Assembly: GCF_024397975.1 (NCBI RefSeq)
Contig: NZ_CP073745.1
Span: forward strand, 124,001 to 188,000
Length of the DNA stretch: 64,000 nucleotides
Reading direction: 5' to 3'
Origin: Bacterioplanoides sp. SCSIO 12839
GTDB taxonomy: Bacteria; Pseudomonadota; Gammaproteobacteria; Pseudomonadales; Oceanobacteraceae
Shown here: positions 25,249 through 34,217 of the stretch, one piece after another
Position numbering within the stretch: position 1 is the first letter of the stretch
How the letters are laid out: every line of letters starts with the position of its first letter
Made by a program: the position numbers and the translations under genes
Notes under the pieces: model-generated
Seen by the model: only the letters and a program-made list of their open reading frames with translations
What the model was told of the DNA's origin: nothing
Database searches by the model: none

Positions 25249-26127
25249 ATGGATAGCTTTGAAGGTATTGTTGAATTTGTTGCGGTGGCGGAGAAACAAA
25301 GCTTCTCTGCTGCGGCACGGGAGCTGGAATGTAGCACCAGCCATGTCAGTCGTCAGGTGTCGCGTTTAGAGCAACGCCTGGGGTCGGCGCTGGTGGCACG
25401 TACCACCCGGTTGGTGAGCCTGACCGAAGCGGGTAATCAGTATTATCAGCAGTGCCGGGAATTATTAAACGGTCTGCAACAAGCGAATGAACAACTGGGA
25501 TCGCAGCAGTACCAGCTCAGTGGTGTATTGCGGGTGAGTCTGGCAGGCACCTTTGCAGAAACGCATGTGATGCCTGCGCTGGTGGCATTTGCACAACAAC
25601 ATCCGGAGTTGCGTTTGCAGCTCGACTTTAATACCCACATTGTGAATTTTGTTGAGAGCGGTTTCGACTTTGCTATTCGTTTCGGACAGTTACAGGATTC
25701 GGGTCTGGTGGCTCGCAAACTGGTGAAACGTTCCATGATGGCCGCCGCCAGCCCGGAATATATTCGTCGCTTTGGTTTGCCAAAACACCCCGACCACCTG
25801 CGCCATCATCAATGTGTGTATAACAACGACCACTGGACGTTTCAGGAAGCGGAGCGGGTGTTAACGGTGAAAGTGGCTGGCCGCATTCATACGAATAACC
25901 AGCATGCATTGGTACACGCCTGTGAGTGTGGCTTAGGGATTTCTTATATGCCCAAACGGAATCTGCAGCCTTTGGTGGAGAAAGGGCTATTAACTCCGGT
26001 TTTGGAACCATACTGGTATCAGGGAATTAACAGCTGGGTGGTCTATCCTAATCGTCGCTTTTTACCCGCCAGAGCGCGGTTAGCCATCCAGTATTTATTG
26101 GATCATTTTGCCGACTGGCAGGAATAG
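25249..26127 (+). CDS. LysR-family transcriptional regulator
   Basis: 292 residues. The N-terminal winged helix-turn-helix is typical (FVAVAEKQSFSAAARELECS, then SHVSRQVSRLEQRLG), followed by RTTRLVSLTEAGNQYY and a periplasmic-binding-like effector domain (GVLRVSLAGTFAETHVMPAL). It is most like the CrgA/AaeR-type subgroup. The reading frame extends upstream to 25102, but the ATG at 25249 starts directly at the HTH domain. It is divergent from the DJ-1/PfpI-like gene, the classical layout for a LysR regulator and its target. Its effector is unknown. Confidence 0.9.
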   Translation: MDSFEGIVEFVAVAEKQSFSAAARELECSTSHVSRQVSRLEQRLGSALVARTTRLVSLTEAGNQYYQQCRELLNGLQQANEQLGSQQYQLSGVLRVSLAGTFAETHVMPALVAFAQQHPELRLQLDFNTHIVNFVESGFDFAIRFGQLQDSGLVARKLVKRSMMAAASPEYIRRFGLPKHPDHLRHHQCVYNNDHWTFQEAERVLTVKVAGRIHTNNQHALVHACECGLGISYMPKRNLQPLVEKGLLTPVLEPYWYQGINSWVVYPNRRFLPARARLAIQYLLDHFADWQE

Positions 26128-26161
26128 CAGGCCACTGGTCTGCACGTTTGAGAAGTATGTT

Positions 26162-27382
26162 GTGAGCACTGAAGAATTTACAGAAAAACGTCGTTTTATT
26201 ATTCAGCTTGGCAAAGCGCTGCATAAATTTGGCACCCCGGCTTATCGGCTTGAGAGTCATCTGCAGAATGTCGCCGCCAATCTGGGGGTGACCGGATATT
26301 TCCTGATTACACCAACCACCATGACGTTTGTGCTGAATCACGATGATGAGCAGGAATATAACCACATTGCCCGGGTGAATCCCGGGGAGCTGGATCTGGG
26401 GTCACTGGCGCGTTGTGACGAGCTGGTGGATGAACTGACCAGTGGCCAGCGGAATCTGGCTGAGGCGATGCAGCGCCTGGCGGATATTCAGTCCCGGCCG
26501 AACCCGTATGGGCCGTTACTGACGGGCGCTTCATTCGCTACCGTGGCGATGGGCTTTGCCATGTTAATGGAAAGCAGCTGGAATAATGTGCTGTGGTCAG
26601 CTTTGTTTGGTCTGCTGGTGTACGGGCTGGTGTACCTTGCTGAACGGTCAACACGCATGGCCGATATGCTGGAGCCGTTGGCAGCCATTCTGTGTGGTGT
26701 TGGTGGTTGTGCCGTGGCGTTAGTGGACCCCGGTATTGATATTCCGGTGGTGATTCTGTCGGGCATTATTGTCTTTATACCGGGGCTGGCACTCACCATT
26801 GGCCTGGCCGAACTGGCGGCCCGTGATCTGATTTCTGGCACGGCACGGGTGATGGACGCCATGATGCTGTTGTTCAAATTGTATTTTGGTGCTGTGTTGG
26901 GCATGACGCTGGGCCGCGCCTTTTTTGGTTCGGTGGCATTTGTTGAGCCGGTCGCCGTCGCTCCCTGGGTGCACTGGTTGGGAGTGCCGCTGTTATCGTT
27001 ATCACTGGCGTTTATCTTCCGTGCCCGTCTGAAAGACATGTTGTGGGGCGTTTTGGCCGGAGTGATTGCTTACAGTGTGGCCGAAGTGGCGATGTTATAT
27101 TTCACCAGCTCAATCGGTATTTTTTTTGGCGCACTGGCGGTGGGTGTGTACGCCAATTTGTATTCCCGCTGGATGAAAGCCCCCGCTTCAATTGCTCTGC
27201 TACAAGGCATTGTGATTCTGGTGCCGGGCAGCAAAGCGTACATTGGTTTAAATGCCATGGTGTCCGGTGAGGTGATGCTGAATCAGGTGGCGATTGGCCC
27301 TCAGGTGTTTCTGATTCTGATGTCGCTGATTGCCGGGCTGATTTTTGCCAATGTGCTGATGCCGCCACGCCGTAATCTGTAA
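26162..27382 (+). CDS. ThrE-family threonine/serine exporter
   Basis: About 406 residues, a single-chain ThrE-type protein. The cytoplasmic N-terminal domain has FIIQLGKALHKFGTPAYRLE and TPTTMTFVLNHD, followed by about ten hydrophobic helices in two halves (ThrE and ThrE_2-like). It exports threonine/serine or small amino acids by the proton gradient. GTG 26162 has a GAGAAG site 6 bases upstream (26150-26155); an ATG at 26108 would overlap the LysR gene by 20 bp and lacks such a site. The preceding LysR gene is in the same direction, but a joint role is not clear. Confidence 0.87.
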   Translation: MSTEEFTEKRRFIIQLGKALHKFGTPAYRLESHLQNVAANLGVTGYFLITPTTMTFVLNHDDEQEYNHIARVNPGELDLGSLARCDELVDELTSGQRNLAEAMQRLADIQSRPNPYGPLLTGASFATVAMGFAMLMESSWNNVLWSALFGLLVYGLVYLAERSTRMADMLEPLAAILCGVGGCAVALVDPGIDIPVVILSGIIVFIPGLALTIGLAELAARDLISGTARVMDAMMLLFKLYFGAVLGMTLGRAFFGSVAFVEPVAVAPWVHWLGVPLLSLSLAFIFRARLKDMLWGVLAGVIAYSVAEVAMLYFTSSIGIFFGALAVGVYANLYSRWMKAPASIALLQGIVILVPGSKAYIGLNAMVSGEVMLNQVAIGPQVFLILMSLIAGLIFANVLMPPRRNL

Positions 27383-27468
27383 TACTTAGGGCACTTTTTA
27401 TGATCTGGGTGGTCTGATCTGGGTAGTCTATAGTGTTCTGGGTATACGGATCGAAGGAGTTAAACAGA

Positions 27469-27960
27469 ATGTTCGCCAATGCATGGTTTAATCGCTTATT
27501 GTTACTGGCCACTCATGGTGGTGTTGGGTTTATCGGATTTGCTTTAGGTATTTATATGTTACCTATTCTGACCGCGCCCGATTCGCCATCAGATATCGCT
27601 ATGATGCAAAAGCTTAACAGCACCGAATATGTGGCTGATGTACAACGTGATTTAAAAGACAGTGACTTTTTGCATTGGGGAGAAGGCAAATTACGGGTCG
27701 GTAGCGACTTTATTGCCTTTGACGGTGAGCTGGCACCAGGGCCAGATTATATTCTGTATTTATCGCCGGAGTTTGTCGAAACCGAAGCCGATTTTAACCG
27801 TTTGAAGTCAACCATGACGCCGGTTGGCAATATTAAAACCTTCGACCGCTTTATTTTGCCGCTGGATGAATCGGTGAATCTGGAAGACTTTACTACGGCG
27901 ATTGTCTGGTGTGAGTCGTTTGGCCAGTTTATTACCGCCGCCCAGTTCCGTAACAAATAG
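27469..27960 (+). CDS. DM13-domain membrane-anchored protein
   Basis: 163 residues: N-terminal membrane segment (LLLATHGGVGFIGFALGIYM) and a periplasmic DM13 domain (FLHWGEGKLRVGSDFIAFDG, YILYLSPEFVETEADFNRLK, ending AIVWCESFGQFITAAQF). DM13 domains have a conserved Cys, seen here in VWCESF, and are proposed to act in redox reactions; the partner is unknown. ATG 27469 follows AAGGAG (27454-27459). It stands alone between the exporter gene and a convergent small gene. Confidence 0.85.
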   Translation: MFANAWFNRLLLLATHGGVGFIGFALGIYMLPILTAPDSPSDIAMMQKLNSTEYVADVQRDLKDSDFLHWGEGKLRVGSDFIAFDGELAPGPDYILYLSPEFVETEADFNRLKSTMTPVGNIKTFDRFILPLDESVNLEDFTTAIVWCESFGQFITAAQFRNK

Positions 27961-27968
27961 CTTCGTAA

Positions 27969-28328
27969 TTAATCCAGCAGTGAATACATCAGTTCACTGA
28001 AGCGTTTAACCGAACGTTCACATTGCTGCAAATGCTGGCTGGTGGCCACCACCTGCCAGCCTTCTTCATCCAATGCCAATACACAGGGAGCGCGGTCTTT
28101 CGCGAGGGTCAGCTGTTCGGGTTCCAGCTCATCCAGATGGCGGTTAAAAAAAGGAATCGGAAAGTTATTTTTGAAGGTGGAAAAGCTGTCTTTTTCCCAG
28201 GCAAGCCGGTGGCTGATATCACACAAAGCACACTCACGGCTGCCGGTCAGTTTGCCAACAACATAACGAACTTCTCCCAGTATCGAACCTTCGGCGTTAT
28301 ACACACCAATCAGTTGCTGATAAGCCAT
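27969..28328 (-). CDS. Uncharacterised small protein with CxxC
   Basis: 119 residues, not a family I can name. No signal peptide. It has Cys33-Ala-Leu-Cys36 (RECALCDISH), a GxGE-like beginning (YNAEGSILGEVRYVVGKL) and a charged C-terminal half rich in Glu and Leu. The CxxC with a nearby His could bind a metal or form a redox pair. Start 28328 has GGAG 7 bases before it; the frame also extends to an ATG-less start at 28391. It is convergent with the DM13 gene (8 bp apart) and divergent from metX. Confidence 0.68.
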   Translation of the reverse strand: MAYQQLIGVYNAEGSILGEVRYVVGKLTGSRECALCDISHRLAWEKDSFSTFKNNFPIPFFNRHLDELEPEQLTLAKDRAPCVLALDEEGWQVVATSQHLQQCERSVKRFSELMYSLLD

Positions 28329-28478
28329 CACCATTCTCCGCCGAGCTGCGTTGATTTCATAGTAACGCTGATAAGACAGTGTATCCAACACTGATCGCTT
28401 GTCTCGAGCCGTAAACCCTCTACATCATTCCGGTTGCCTGATAAACTTAAGCGTTTTCTTTGTACGGATTGCTGAGTC

Positions 28479-29642
28479 ATGCCGGAACAAATCCCCAACG
28501 ATTCTGTTGGTTTGGTTATTCCCAAAGTCCATCATTTTGATCAGCCACTGACACTGCGCAGCGGCCGGGTGTTACCCAGTTATGACCTGGTGTATGAAAC
28601 ATATGGTGAGCTGAACGCCGATCACTCCAATGCCGTGTTAATTTGCCATGCGTTAAGCGGCGACCACCATGCCGCGGGTTACCACAGCATGGAGGACAAA
28701 AAGCCCGGCTGGTGGGACAGTGCCATTGGCCCGGGTAAAGCCATCGATACCAATCGCTTTTTTGTCGTAGCGCTGAATAATCTGGGTGGTTGTGCAGGGT
28801 CGTCCGGGCCGACCAGCATCAACCCGGAAACCGGCAAACCCTGGGGACCGGACTTCCCGATTGTGGCGGTACGGGATTGGGTGAATGCACAGGCCAGGCT
28901 GGCAGACGTCTTAGAGATTGATCAATGGGCCGCCGTTGTTGGTGGTAGCCTGGGCGGTATGCAGGTATTACGTTGGTCAATTCAGTTCCCTGAACGTTTG
29001 CGTCATGCGGTTGTGATTGCATCGGCCCCCAAGTTGTCTGCGCAGAATATTGCCTTTAATGAAGTCGCGCGCCAGGCGATTGCCAAAGACCCGGAGTTCC
29101 ACGATGGTCATTATCTGGAGCATGGCACCATTCCGAAAACCGGTTTGATGCAGGCCCGTATGTTAGGTCACCTGACCTATCTGTCTGACGATGCGATGAA
29201 GCAGAAGTTTGGCCGTGAGCTGAAAGAAGGCAAATTAAATTACAGTTTTGCGCCGGAATTCCAGGTCGAAAGTTACCTGCATTATCAGGGCGAAAAATTT
29301 TCTACCCGGTTTGATGCCAACACCTATATGTTGATGACCAAAGCACTGGACTATTTTGATCCGGCGGCGGATTACGACAACGATCTGGTGCAATGTCTGA
29401 GTCAGGCGCAATGCGATTTTCTGGTGGTGTCGTTTACCACAGACTGGCGTTTCTCTCCTGAGCGCTCGCAGGAAATTGTTGATGCTTTGATGCATGCCGA
29501 TAAAAACGTCAGTTATGCCTGTATCGAATCCGATAATGGTCATGATGCCTTTTTACTGCCAATTCCACGTTATCTGGATATTTTTTCGGCGTATATGGAG
29601 CGTGTGGCTGCTGACATACCAACGGCTGGAGGTCAGTCATGA
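28479..29642 (+). CDS. metX: Homoserine O-acyltransferase
   Basis: 387 residues, alpha/beta-hydrolase MetX family. It activates homoserine for methionine synthesis. The nucleophile elbow is [12 protein letters not shown] (Ser), the oxyanion motif is [12 protein letters not shown], and the catalytic His lies in [11 protein letters not shown]. In Pseudomonas-like gammaproteobacteria this MetX uses succinyl-CoA, so acetyl versus succinyl cannot be decided here. Its stop overlaps the metW start (ATGA at 29639-29642). No SAM riboswitch or met box was seen in the 87 bp upstream. Confidence 0.95.
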   Translation: MPEQIPNDSVGLVIPKVHHFDQPLTLRSGRVLPSYDLVYETYGELNADHSNAVLICHALSGDHHAAGYHSMEDKKPGWWDSAIGPGKAIDTNRFFVVALNNLGGCAGSSGPTSINPETGKPWGPDFPIVAVRDWVNAQARLADVLEIDQWAAVVGGSLGGMQVLRWSIQFPERLRHAVVIASAPKLSAQNIAFNEVARQAIAKDPEFHDGHYLEHGTIPKTGLMQARMLGHLTYLSDDAMKQKFGRELKEGKLNYSFAPEFQVESYLHYQGEKFSTRFDANTYMLMTKALDYFDPAADYDNDLVQCLSQAQCDFLVVSFTTDWRFSPERSQEIVDALMHADKNVSYACIESDNGHDAFLLPIPRYLDIFSAYMERVAADIPTAGGQS

Positions 29643-30253
29643 ATATTGCTAACGACGTATTGCGTGACGATCACGCGCTGATTCAGCGTGGTGTAAAGCC
29701 CGGCAGTCAGGTATTGGATTTGGGGTGTGGTCAGGGTGCTTTACTGCAATACCTGCAACAGCATAAAAATGTGCGTGGTTATGGCCTGGAAATTAATCCG
29801 GACAATATCACCGCCTGCATCCGTAACGGTGTGAATGTGATTGAGCAAGACTTAGATAACGGCTTGCGCAATTTTGAAGACAACAGCATTGATACCGTCA
29901 TCATGACTCAGGCGTTACAGGCGGTTGAGCGCCCGGATTTATTGTTGGATGAAATGTTGCGTATCGGTAATGAAGCGATTGTGACCTTCCCTAACTTTGG
30001 TTACTGGCGCACGCGTTTTTATCTGATGTTTAAAGGCCGTATGCCGATGTCAGAAACCTTACCGTATAACTGGTATGACACGCCAAATATTCACATGTGT
30101 ACCTTCCGTGACTTTGAAATTTTATGTCGCGAAAAAAATATTAAAATTCTTAAAAAGACCGTTGTCGATGGTGAGCATAAGCAACACTGGACGATTCGGT
30201 TATGGCCAGCCATGCTGGGAGAAATCGCGGTGTATCACATTACCCGCAAATAA
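29639..30253 (+). CDS. metW: Methionine biosynthesis protein MetW
   Basis: 204 residues, a small SAM-dependent methyltransferase-fold protein that always accompanies MetX and is needed for methionine synthesis in several proteobacteria. Motif I is [25 protein letters not shown] follows with the acidic ribose-binding residue. The MetW hallmarks [21 protein letters not shown] and [11 protein letters not shown] are seen in part. It is translationally coupled to metX by a 4-bp overlap. Confidence 0.95.
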   Translation: MNIANDVLRDDHALIQRGVKPGSQVLDLGCGQGALLQYLQQHKNVRGYGLEINPDNITACIRNGVNVIEQDLDNGLRNFEDNSIDTVIMTQALQAVERPDLLLDEMLRIGNEAIVTFPNFGYWRTRFYLMFKGRMPMSETLPYNWYDTPNIHMCTFRDFEILCREKNIKILKKTVVDGEHKQHWTIRLWPAMLGEIAVYHITRK

Positions 30254-30274
30254 CAATCGATGAGGAGATCAACC

Positions 30275-30733
30275 ATGAATATTCTCAAAAATCTGATGCT
30301 GACTCTGATGTTAAGCCTGATGGCTTCATTCGCATTGGCTGCAGACCGTGGTGAACAAAAACAGGTGTTCGGCGATTATGAAGTTCATTACATTGGCTTG
30401 AACTCAACGTTTTTAACGCCAGATGTTGCCGAAGCTTATGGCATCACCCGTTCCGGCTCTTTGGGGTACCTGAGTATTTCGATTCTGAAAAATGATAAAA
30501 ATTCAGAATTACCCATGCCGGTGACTGGCAAGGTAACCGGTCAGCTGCGCAACTTAATTGGCCAATCAAAAGAGCTTGAATTTAAAGAAATTAAAGAAAC
30601 CAATGCGGTGTATTACATCAGCACGTTTCGTTTTGATGATGGCGATATGTACCACATTAACTTGCAGGCTACGCCAGATGGTCAGTCGCGCAGTTATGAT
30701 GTGAAATTCAGCCAGCGTTTTTATAAAGAGTAA
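30275..30733 (+). CDS. DUF4426-domain secreted protein
   Basis: 152 residues: signal peptide (MNILKNLMLTLMLSLMASFALA) and a beta-rich DUF4426 domain (YEVHYIGLNSTFLTPDVAEA, GSLGYLSISIL, YDVKFSQRFYKE). Function unknown. It lies between metW and rdgB in many Pseudomonas-type genomes, as here. ATG 30275 has GAGGAG 7 bases upstream; the first ATG of the frame at 30260 has none and would spoil the signal peptide. Confidence 0.87.
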   Translation: MNILKNLMLTLMLSLMASFALAADRGEQKQVFGDYEVHYIGLNSTFLTPDVAEAYGITRSGSLGYLSISILKNDKNSELPMPVTGKVTGQLRNLIGQSKELEFKEIKETNAVYYISTFRFDDGDMYHINLQATPDGQSRSYDVKFSQRFYKE

Positions 30734-30779
30734 CCCTTCTCTTATTACGCATTTTCTTCTTCAAAGTTTAACGGTTGAA

Positions 30780-30871
30780 TCTGGTGTTTGTTTTCTGACC
30801 GTCTGCCACAGGGATGTGGCAGTCGAGCGTACATGGATGTATCTACCGCGTGTCAGAAAATAAACACCAGA
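30780..30871. repeat. Structured intergenic element B (long inverted repeat enclosing two GGATG hairpins)
   Basis: Arms 30781-30799 and 30852-30870 pair over 19 bp with one mismatch, plus a T-A pair outside. Inside, CTGCCACA (30803-30810) pairs with TGTGGCAG (30815-30822) and TACAT (30830-30834) with ATGTA (30837-30841); both loops contain GGATG. This is the same design as the element at 20935-21041 in the other orientation, with unrelated arm sequences. It lies in the gap between the DUF4426 gene and rdgB. Confidence 0.78.
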
Positions 30872-30896
30872 GTCGACCGGAAGGTCTGTTTTAAAT

Positions 30897-31517
30897 ATGA
30901 AAAAAATCGTCCTCGCTAGCGGCAATGCCGGTAAGTTAAGAGAGTTCTCGGCCATGTTTGCCAACCATTTTTCTGAACAAGCCATCGAAGTCATTCCTCA
31001 GAATGATTTTAATGTGACAGAGGCAGAAGAAAATGGCTTAAGTTTCGTAGAGAATGCCATCCTGAAAGCGCGCAATGCCGCACAACAAACGGGCTTACCT
31101 GCATTAGCCGATGATTCGGGTATTGAAGTGGATGCCCTTAACGGTGCGCCGGGTATTTACAGTGCCCGTTATGCACAGCGTGAAGGGTATCGCGGAGAAG
31201 AATCGGGGGATGCCGCCAATAATGCCATGTTATTACAGGCTTTAAAGGAGGTGCCTGACGCACAACGTACGGCACGGTTCCAATGTGTCCTCGTTTATAT
31301 GCGCCATGCCAATGATTCAACGCCGCAGGTTTTTCAGGGAAGCTGGGAAGGCCGTATTGTGTTAAATCCGGAAGGTCACGAAGGGTTTGGCTACGATCCG
31401 TTATTTTTTGTCGAGAGCGAACAGTGCACCGCTGCGGCATTAAGCAAAGAACATAAAAACCGGATTTCTCACCGGGGCACCGCCATGCAAAAACTGATGG
31501 CTGACATTAAGCTTTAA
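30897..31517 (+). CDS. rdgB: Non-canonical purine NTP pyrophosphatase (dITP/XTP)
   Basis: 206 residues. RdgB hydrolyses dITP and XTP to monophosphates, which keeps deaminated purines out of DNA. Motifs seen: VLASGNAGKLREF at the N-terminus, TGLPALADDSGIEVDALNGA in the centre and GHEGFGYDPLFFV plus KNRISHRGTA at the C-terminus, all as in the HAM1/RdgB family. The conserved order metX-metW-DUF4426-rdgB is kept, but element B separates it from the DUF4426 gene. Confidence 0.96.
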   Translation: MKKIVLASGNAGKLREFSAMFANHFSEQAIEVIPQNDFNVTEAEENGLSFVENAILKARNAAQQTGLPALADDSGIEVDALNGAPGIYSARYAQREGYRGEESGDAANNAMLLQALKEVPDAQRTARFQCVLVYMRHANDSTPQVFQGSWEGRIVLNPEGHEGFGYDPLFFVESEQCTAAALSKEHKNRISHRGTAMQKLMADIKL

Positions 31518-31585
31518 GCCTCAATCAACATGTCAGACAACACATAAATAAACATGCATTAATATCTTAGAAAAGAAGTTGTATT

Positions 31586-31996
31586 TTGGATATTTTAGAA
31601 AAACTTGAAAGTAAAATTTTAGACACCATCAGCTCGGTTGAAGAGCTGAGAAGCGAACTGGGCAATAAAAAAGATCAGCTGAAAAACACCAATGCCCAGC
31701 TGATTGAAAGTGATGCCGAGCGTTTATCATTGCGCTCTGAGCTGGAAACTACGCAACAGGAAGTTCAGGCGTTACAACACGAAAAGCAACAACTTCAAGA
31801 CGCCATCGAAGTGTTGCAAAATGAAAAAGCGCAATTAATGGAAGAAAAACAAAACGTTATTAACGAAGTGGAACAGTTAAAGCAGGATATTACCCAGCTG
31901 ACTCATGAAAAAAATGCCTGGGCGACCAAGGTTGAATCCATTCTTGATGTACTGGCGTTAGCGGAAGAAGAAGCCGCTGCTCAGAAAACCGCTTAA
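31586..31996 (+). CDS. ZapB-like coiled-coil protein
   Basis: 136 residues, almost all coiled coil (LESKILDTISSVEELRSELG at the start, then heptads rich in Gln, Glu, Leu). The beginning resembles cell-division factor ZapB, but the protein is longer than E. coli ZapB (81 residues), so the function is inferred. It starts with TTG at 31586; AAAAGAAG lies 8 bases before it and no ATG is available. Its stop is 1 bp before the hemW start, so the two are co-transcribed. Confidence 0.72.
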   Translation: MDILEKLESKILDTISSVEELRSELGNKKDQLKNTNAQLIESDAERLSLRSELETTQQEVQALQHEKQQLQDAIEVLQNEKAQLMEEKQNVINEVEQLKQDITQLTHEKNAWATKVESILDVLALAEEEAAAQKTA

Positions 31997-31997
31997 C

Positions 31998-33140
31998 ATG
32001 TTCATACTCCCGCCACTCAGCCTTTATATTCACGTACCCTGGTGTATTCGTAAGTGCCCTTATTGTGACTTTAATTCACATAAAGCCGATGAAACACTGC
32101 CTGAGCGGGAGTATATACAGGCACTGCTGGCGGATCTTGAACAGGATCTTCATTGGGTACAGGGACGTGATATCCAAAGTATTTTTATCGGTGGCGGTAC
32201 CCCCAGTTTATTATCGGTGTCTGCCTATCAGACTTTATTTTCCGAATTAAAAAAACGTCTGCATTTTGCGGATGATATCGAAATCACATTGGAAGCCAAT
32301 CCAGGAACGTTTGAAGCGGAAAAATTTGCCGGTTATCGCCAGCTGGGCATTAATCGCCTGAGCATTGGTATTCAGAGCTTTCAGCCGCAGCATCTGGAAA
32401 AACTCGGGCGGGTACATGATCGAGAGCAAGCTCTGAATGCAGTTCGTCTGGCGCGAGAGTCTGGCTTTGATAATTTTAATCTGGACTTAATGCATGGCTT
32501 GCCCGGACAAACTATTGAACAGGCCATAGACGACCTGAAAACGGCACTCAATTTTGAACCGCAACACCTGTCCTGGTATCAATTAACCATAGAACCCAAT
32601 ACTGAATTTTATAAACGCCCACCATTGTTACCCGAAGACGACACCTTATGGGATATACAAGAAGCGGGGCTGGAGTTATTGGCCCAACACGGCTTTGAGC
32701 ATTATGAAATTTCGGCTTTTTGCCAGCCTGGCAAAGCCTCGAAGCACAATCTGAATTATTGGCAGTTTGGTGACTACCTTGGCATCGGCGCCGGTGCTCA
32801 CGGTAAAGTGACACTCTCTGAAGCCAATACCATTATGCGCACGAATAAAACCCGTTTACCGAAGGATTATTTGAATCCGGATAAACACTTTTTGGCCGGA
32901 AAACAAACCATTGAGCCGGAAGATATTGGGTTGGAATGTCTGATGAATGCGTTGCGACTGCGGCAAGGTATTGCGGTGGACGATTTTGAAGAACGAACCT
33001 TTTTATCCTTGGATGCGGTTGCTGAACCCATCACTAAAGCCCAACAGCTGGGTTTGTTGAATATTGATAAACGCATTTATGCGACTGAAAAAGGCCAGCA
33101 ATATTTAAATGAATTGCTGGCGTTGTTTTTAACCGATTGA
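31998..33140 (+). CDS. hemW: Radical SAM haem chaperone HemW
   Basis: 380 residues. HemW is the anaerobic coproporphyrinogen oxidase-like protein that handles haem. The radical SAM motif is CIRKCPYC (Cys16, Cys20, Cys23), followed by FIGGGTPSLL, LEANPGTFE and LGINRLSIGIQSFQ. The HemN_C region ends the protein. The protein has the CxxxCxxC iron-sulfur motif but not the additional Cys of true HemN, which fits HemW. It is convergent with a TPR gene 13 bp away. Confidence 0.93.
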   Translation: MFILPPLSLYIHVPWCIRKCPYCDFNSHKADETLPEREYIQALLADLEQDLHWVQGRDIQSIFIGGGTPSLLSVSAYQTLFSELKKRLHFADDIEITLEANPGTFEAEKFAGYRQLGINRLSIGIQSFQPQHLEKLGRVHDREQALNAVRLARESGFDNFNLDLMHGLPGQTIEQAIDDLKTALNFEPQHLSWYQLTIEPNTEFYKRPPLLPEDDTLWDIQEAGLELLAQHGFEHYEISAFCQPGKASKHNLNYWQFGDYLGIGAGAHGKVTLSEANTIMRTNKTRLPKDYLNPDKHFLAGKQTIEPEDIGLECLMNALRLRQGIAVDDFEERTFLSLDAVAEPITKAQQLGLLNIDKRIYATEKGQQYLNELLALFLTD

Positions 33141-33153
33141 GGTGTAACAGGCC

Positions 33154-34095
33154 CTAAATATCGTCGGTGATAATAACGTTACTTTCTTCCGGCTTTTGCA
33201 ATAACACCATCTCATTAAACTGCTCATTATCTTTCAGGCTATCAAAACTGGCATCCACGCCAGCCTGAATACGTAATGATTCAGAACGCTGAATCGCCTC
33301 CGCCAAATCACGTAACGCCTCCTCAACAAAACCGGATTCGGCATAAGCACAGGCACGTTGGTAAAAGGCATGGCTGTTTTCCGGATCAATTTCCAGTGCC
33401 CGGTTCGCAAGACTGGTTGCCCATTCGGTTTGCCCAAGTAATAACGCTGCATCGGCTTTGTAGGTCAGAGCTTCAAGGTCTTCCGGGCGCAGCGCCAGAA
33501 TCTGATCGTATATCGAAATTTTATTCTGTGGGCTGTTTTCTTGTGAGGCTTTTAACCACAGTGAATGAATTTCGTTGGTTAATACAATTTCTTCCTGAGC
33601 GGCTTTAATGTGGCGTGACTTGCGATGTAATTCTTTCTCCAGGTTTTCCAGACGTTCTTCATACGATGCGGTAATGCGGCTGATTTCCTCGTTGGCATAG
33701 GAACCAACCCGTTCTTTCACATCCCGCAATGAATTCCAGCCAATAATTACCAGCAATGACGACGCACCAGCCAACAGATAAAAGAAATAGGTAACGGTAT
33801 CGGTGGCATAAGTTAACGCACGGTCGGCTAACTCAATTTCTTTATCAATAATTTTGCTGGTTAACTCCAGACGAACATCGGCAATGCTCTGTCGCAGGTC
33901 TTTAACCTCACCCAGGATGTAACGCTCGGTAAAAGCACTGTAGAGCGGTTTATCCAGTTGCTCAATTTGTGCTTCTGCGACCGCATGTTGAGTTAATTCT
34001 GCAGGCTGGTTTGATCCTGTCTCTGGTTGCGCAGGCGCGTGTGCACTCAATACGAAAAAAAGTAATAAGCCGATGATACGAGTGGTGATGGACAT
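33154..34095 (-). CDS. Membrane-anchored coiled-coil and TPR protein
   Basis: 313 residues, family not recognised. Parts in order: signal-like helix (IIGLLLFFVLSAHA), a charged region with possible helices (residues 40-100), a membrane segment (residues 101-119, VTYFFYLLAGASSLLVIIGW), a coiled coil (about 125-175, ERLENLEKELHRKSRHI) and two to three TPRs (about 195-280, including ALTYKADAALLLGQTEWATS and SHAFYQRACAYAESGFVEEA). The TPRs would face the cytoplasm. ATG 34095 begins the signal helix; a TTG at 34131 is the alternative. Standing alone between hemW and adenosine kinase, it gives no hint of a pathway. Confidence 0.75.
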   Translation of the reverse strand: MSITTRIIGLLLFFVLSAHAPAQPETGSNQPAELTQHAVAEAQIEQLDKPLYSAFTERYILGEVKDLRQSIADVRLELTSKIIDKEIELADRALTYATDTVTYFFYLLAGASSLLVIIGWNSLRDVKERVGSYANEEISRITASYEERLENLEKELHRKSRHIKAAQEEIVLTNEIHSLWLKASQENSPQNKISIYDQILALRPEDLEALTYKADAALLLGQTEWATSLANRALEIDPENSHAFYQRACAYAESGFVEEALRDLAEAIQRSESLRIQAGVDASFDSLKDNEQFNEMVLLQKPEESNVIITDDI

Positions 34096-34157
34096 AGCCT
34101 GAGGATCCACTGAAGAATGCAATTGAATCAATACAGGATAGCTGGATTTGGCAGAGC

Positions 34158-34206
34158 GAGATACCCGAAACGGGTATCTCTTAGTGGCATTTCTTGTTCA
34201 GAAATG
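34158..34206. terminator. Tandem hairpins after the adenosine kinase gene
   Basis: GAGATACCCG (34158-34167) pairs with CGGGTATCTC (34171-34180), and CATTTCT (34188-34194) with AGAAATG (34200-34206). They lie just after the stop of the leftward kinase gene. No T-run on either strand, so termination strength is unsure. Confidence 0.5.
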
Positions 34207-34217
34207 TGGGAAAGATA

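Noticed and set aside
28391-28478. SAM riboswitch before metX
   Set aside because: Only 87 bp are available and no conserved SAM-riboswitch core or terminator is seen.
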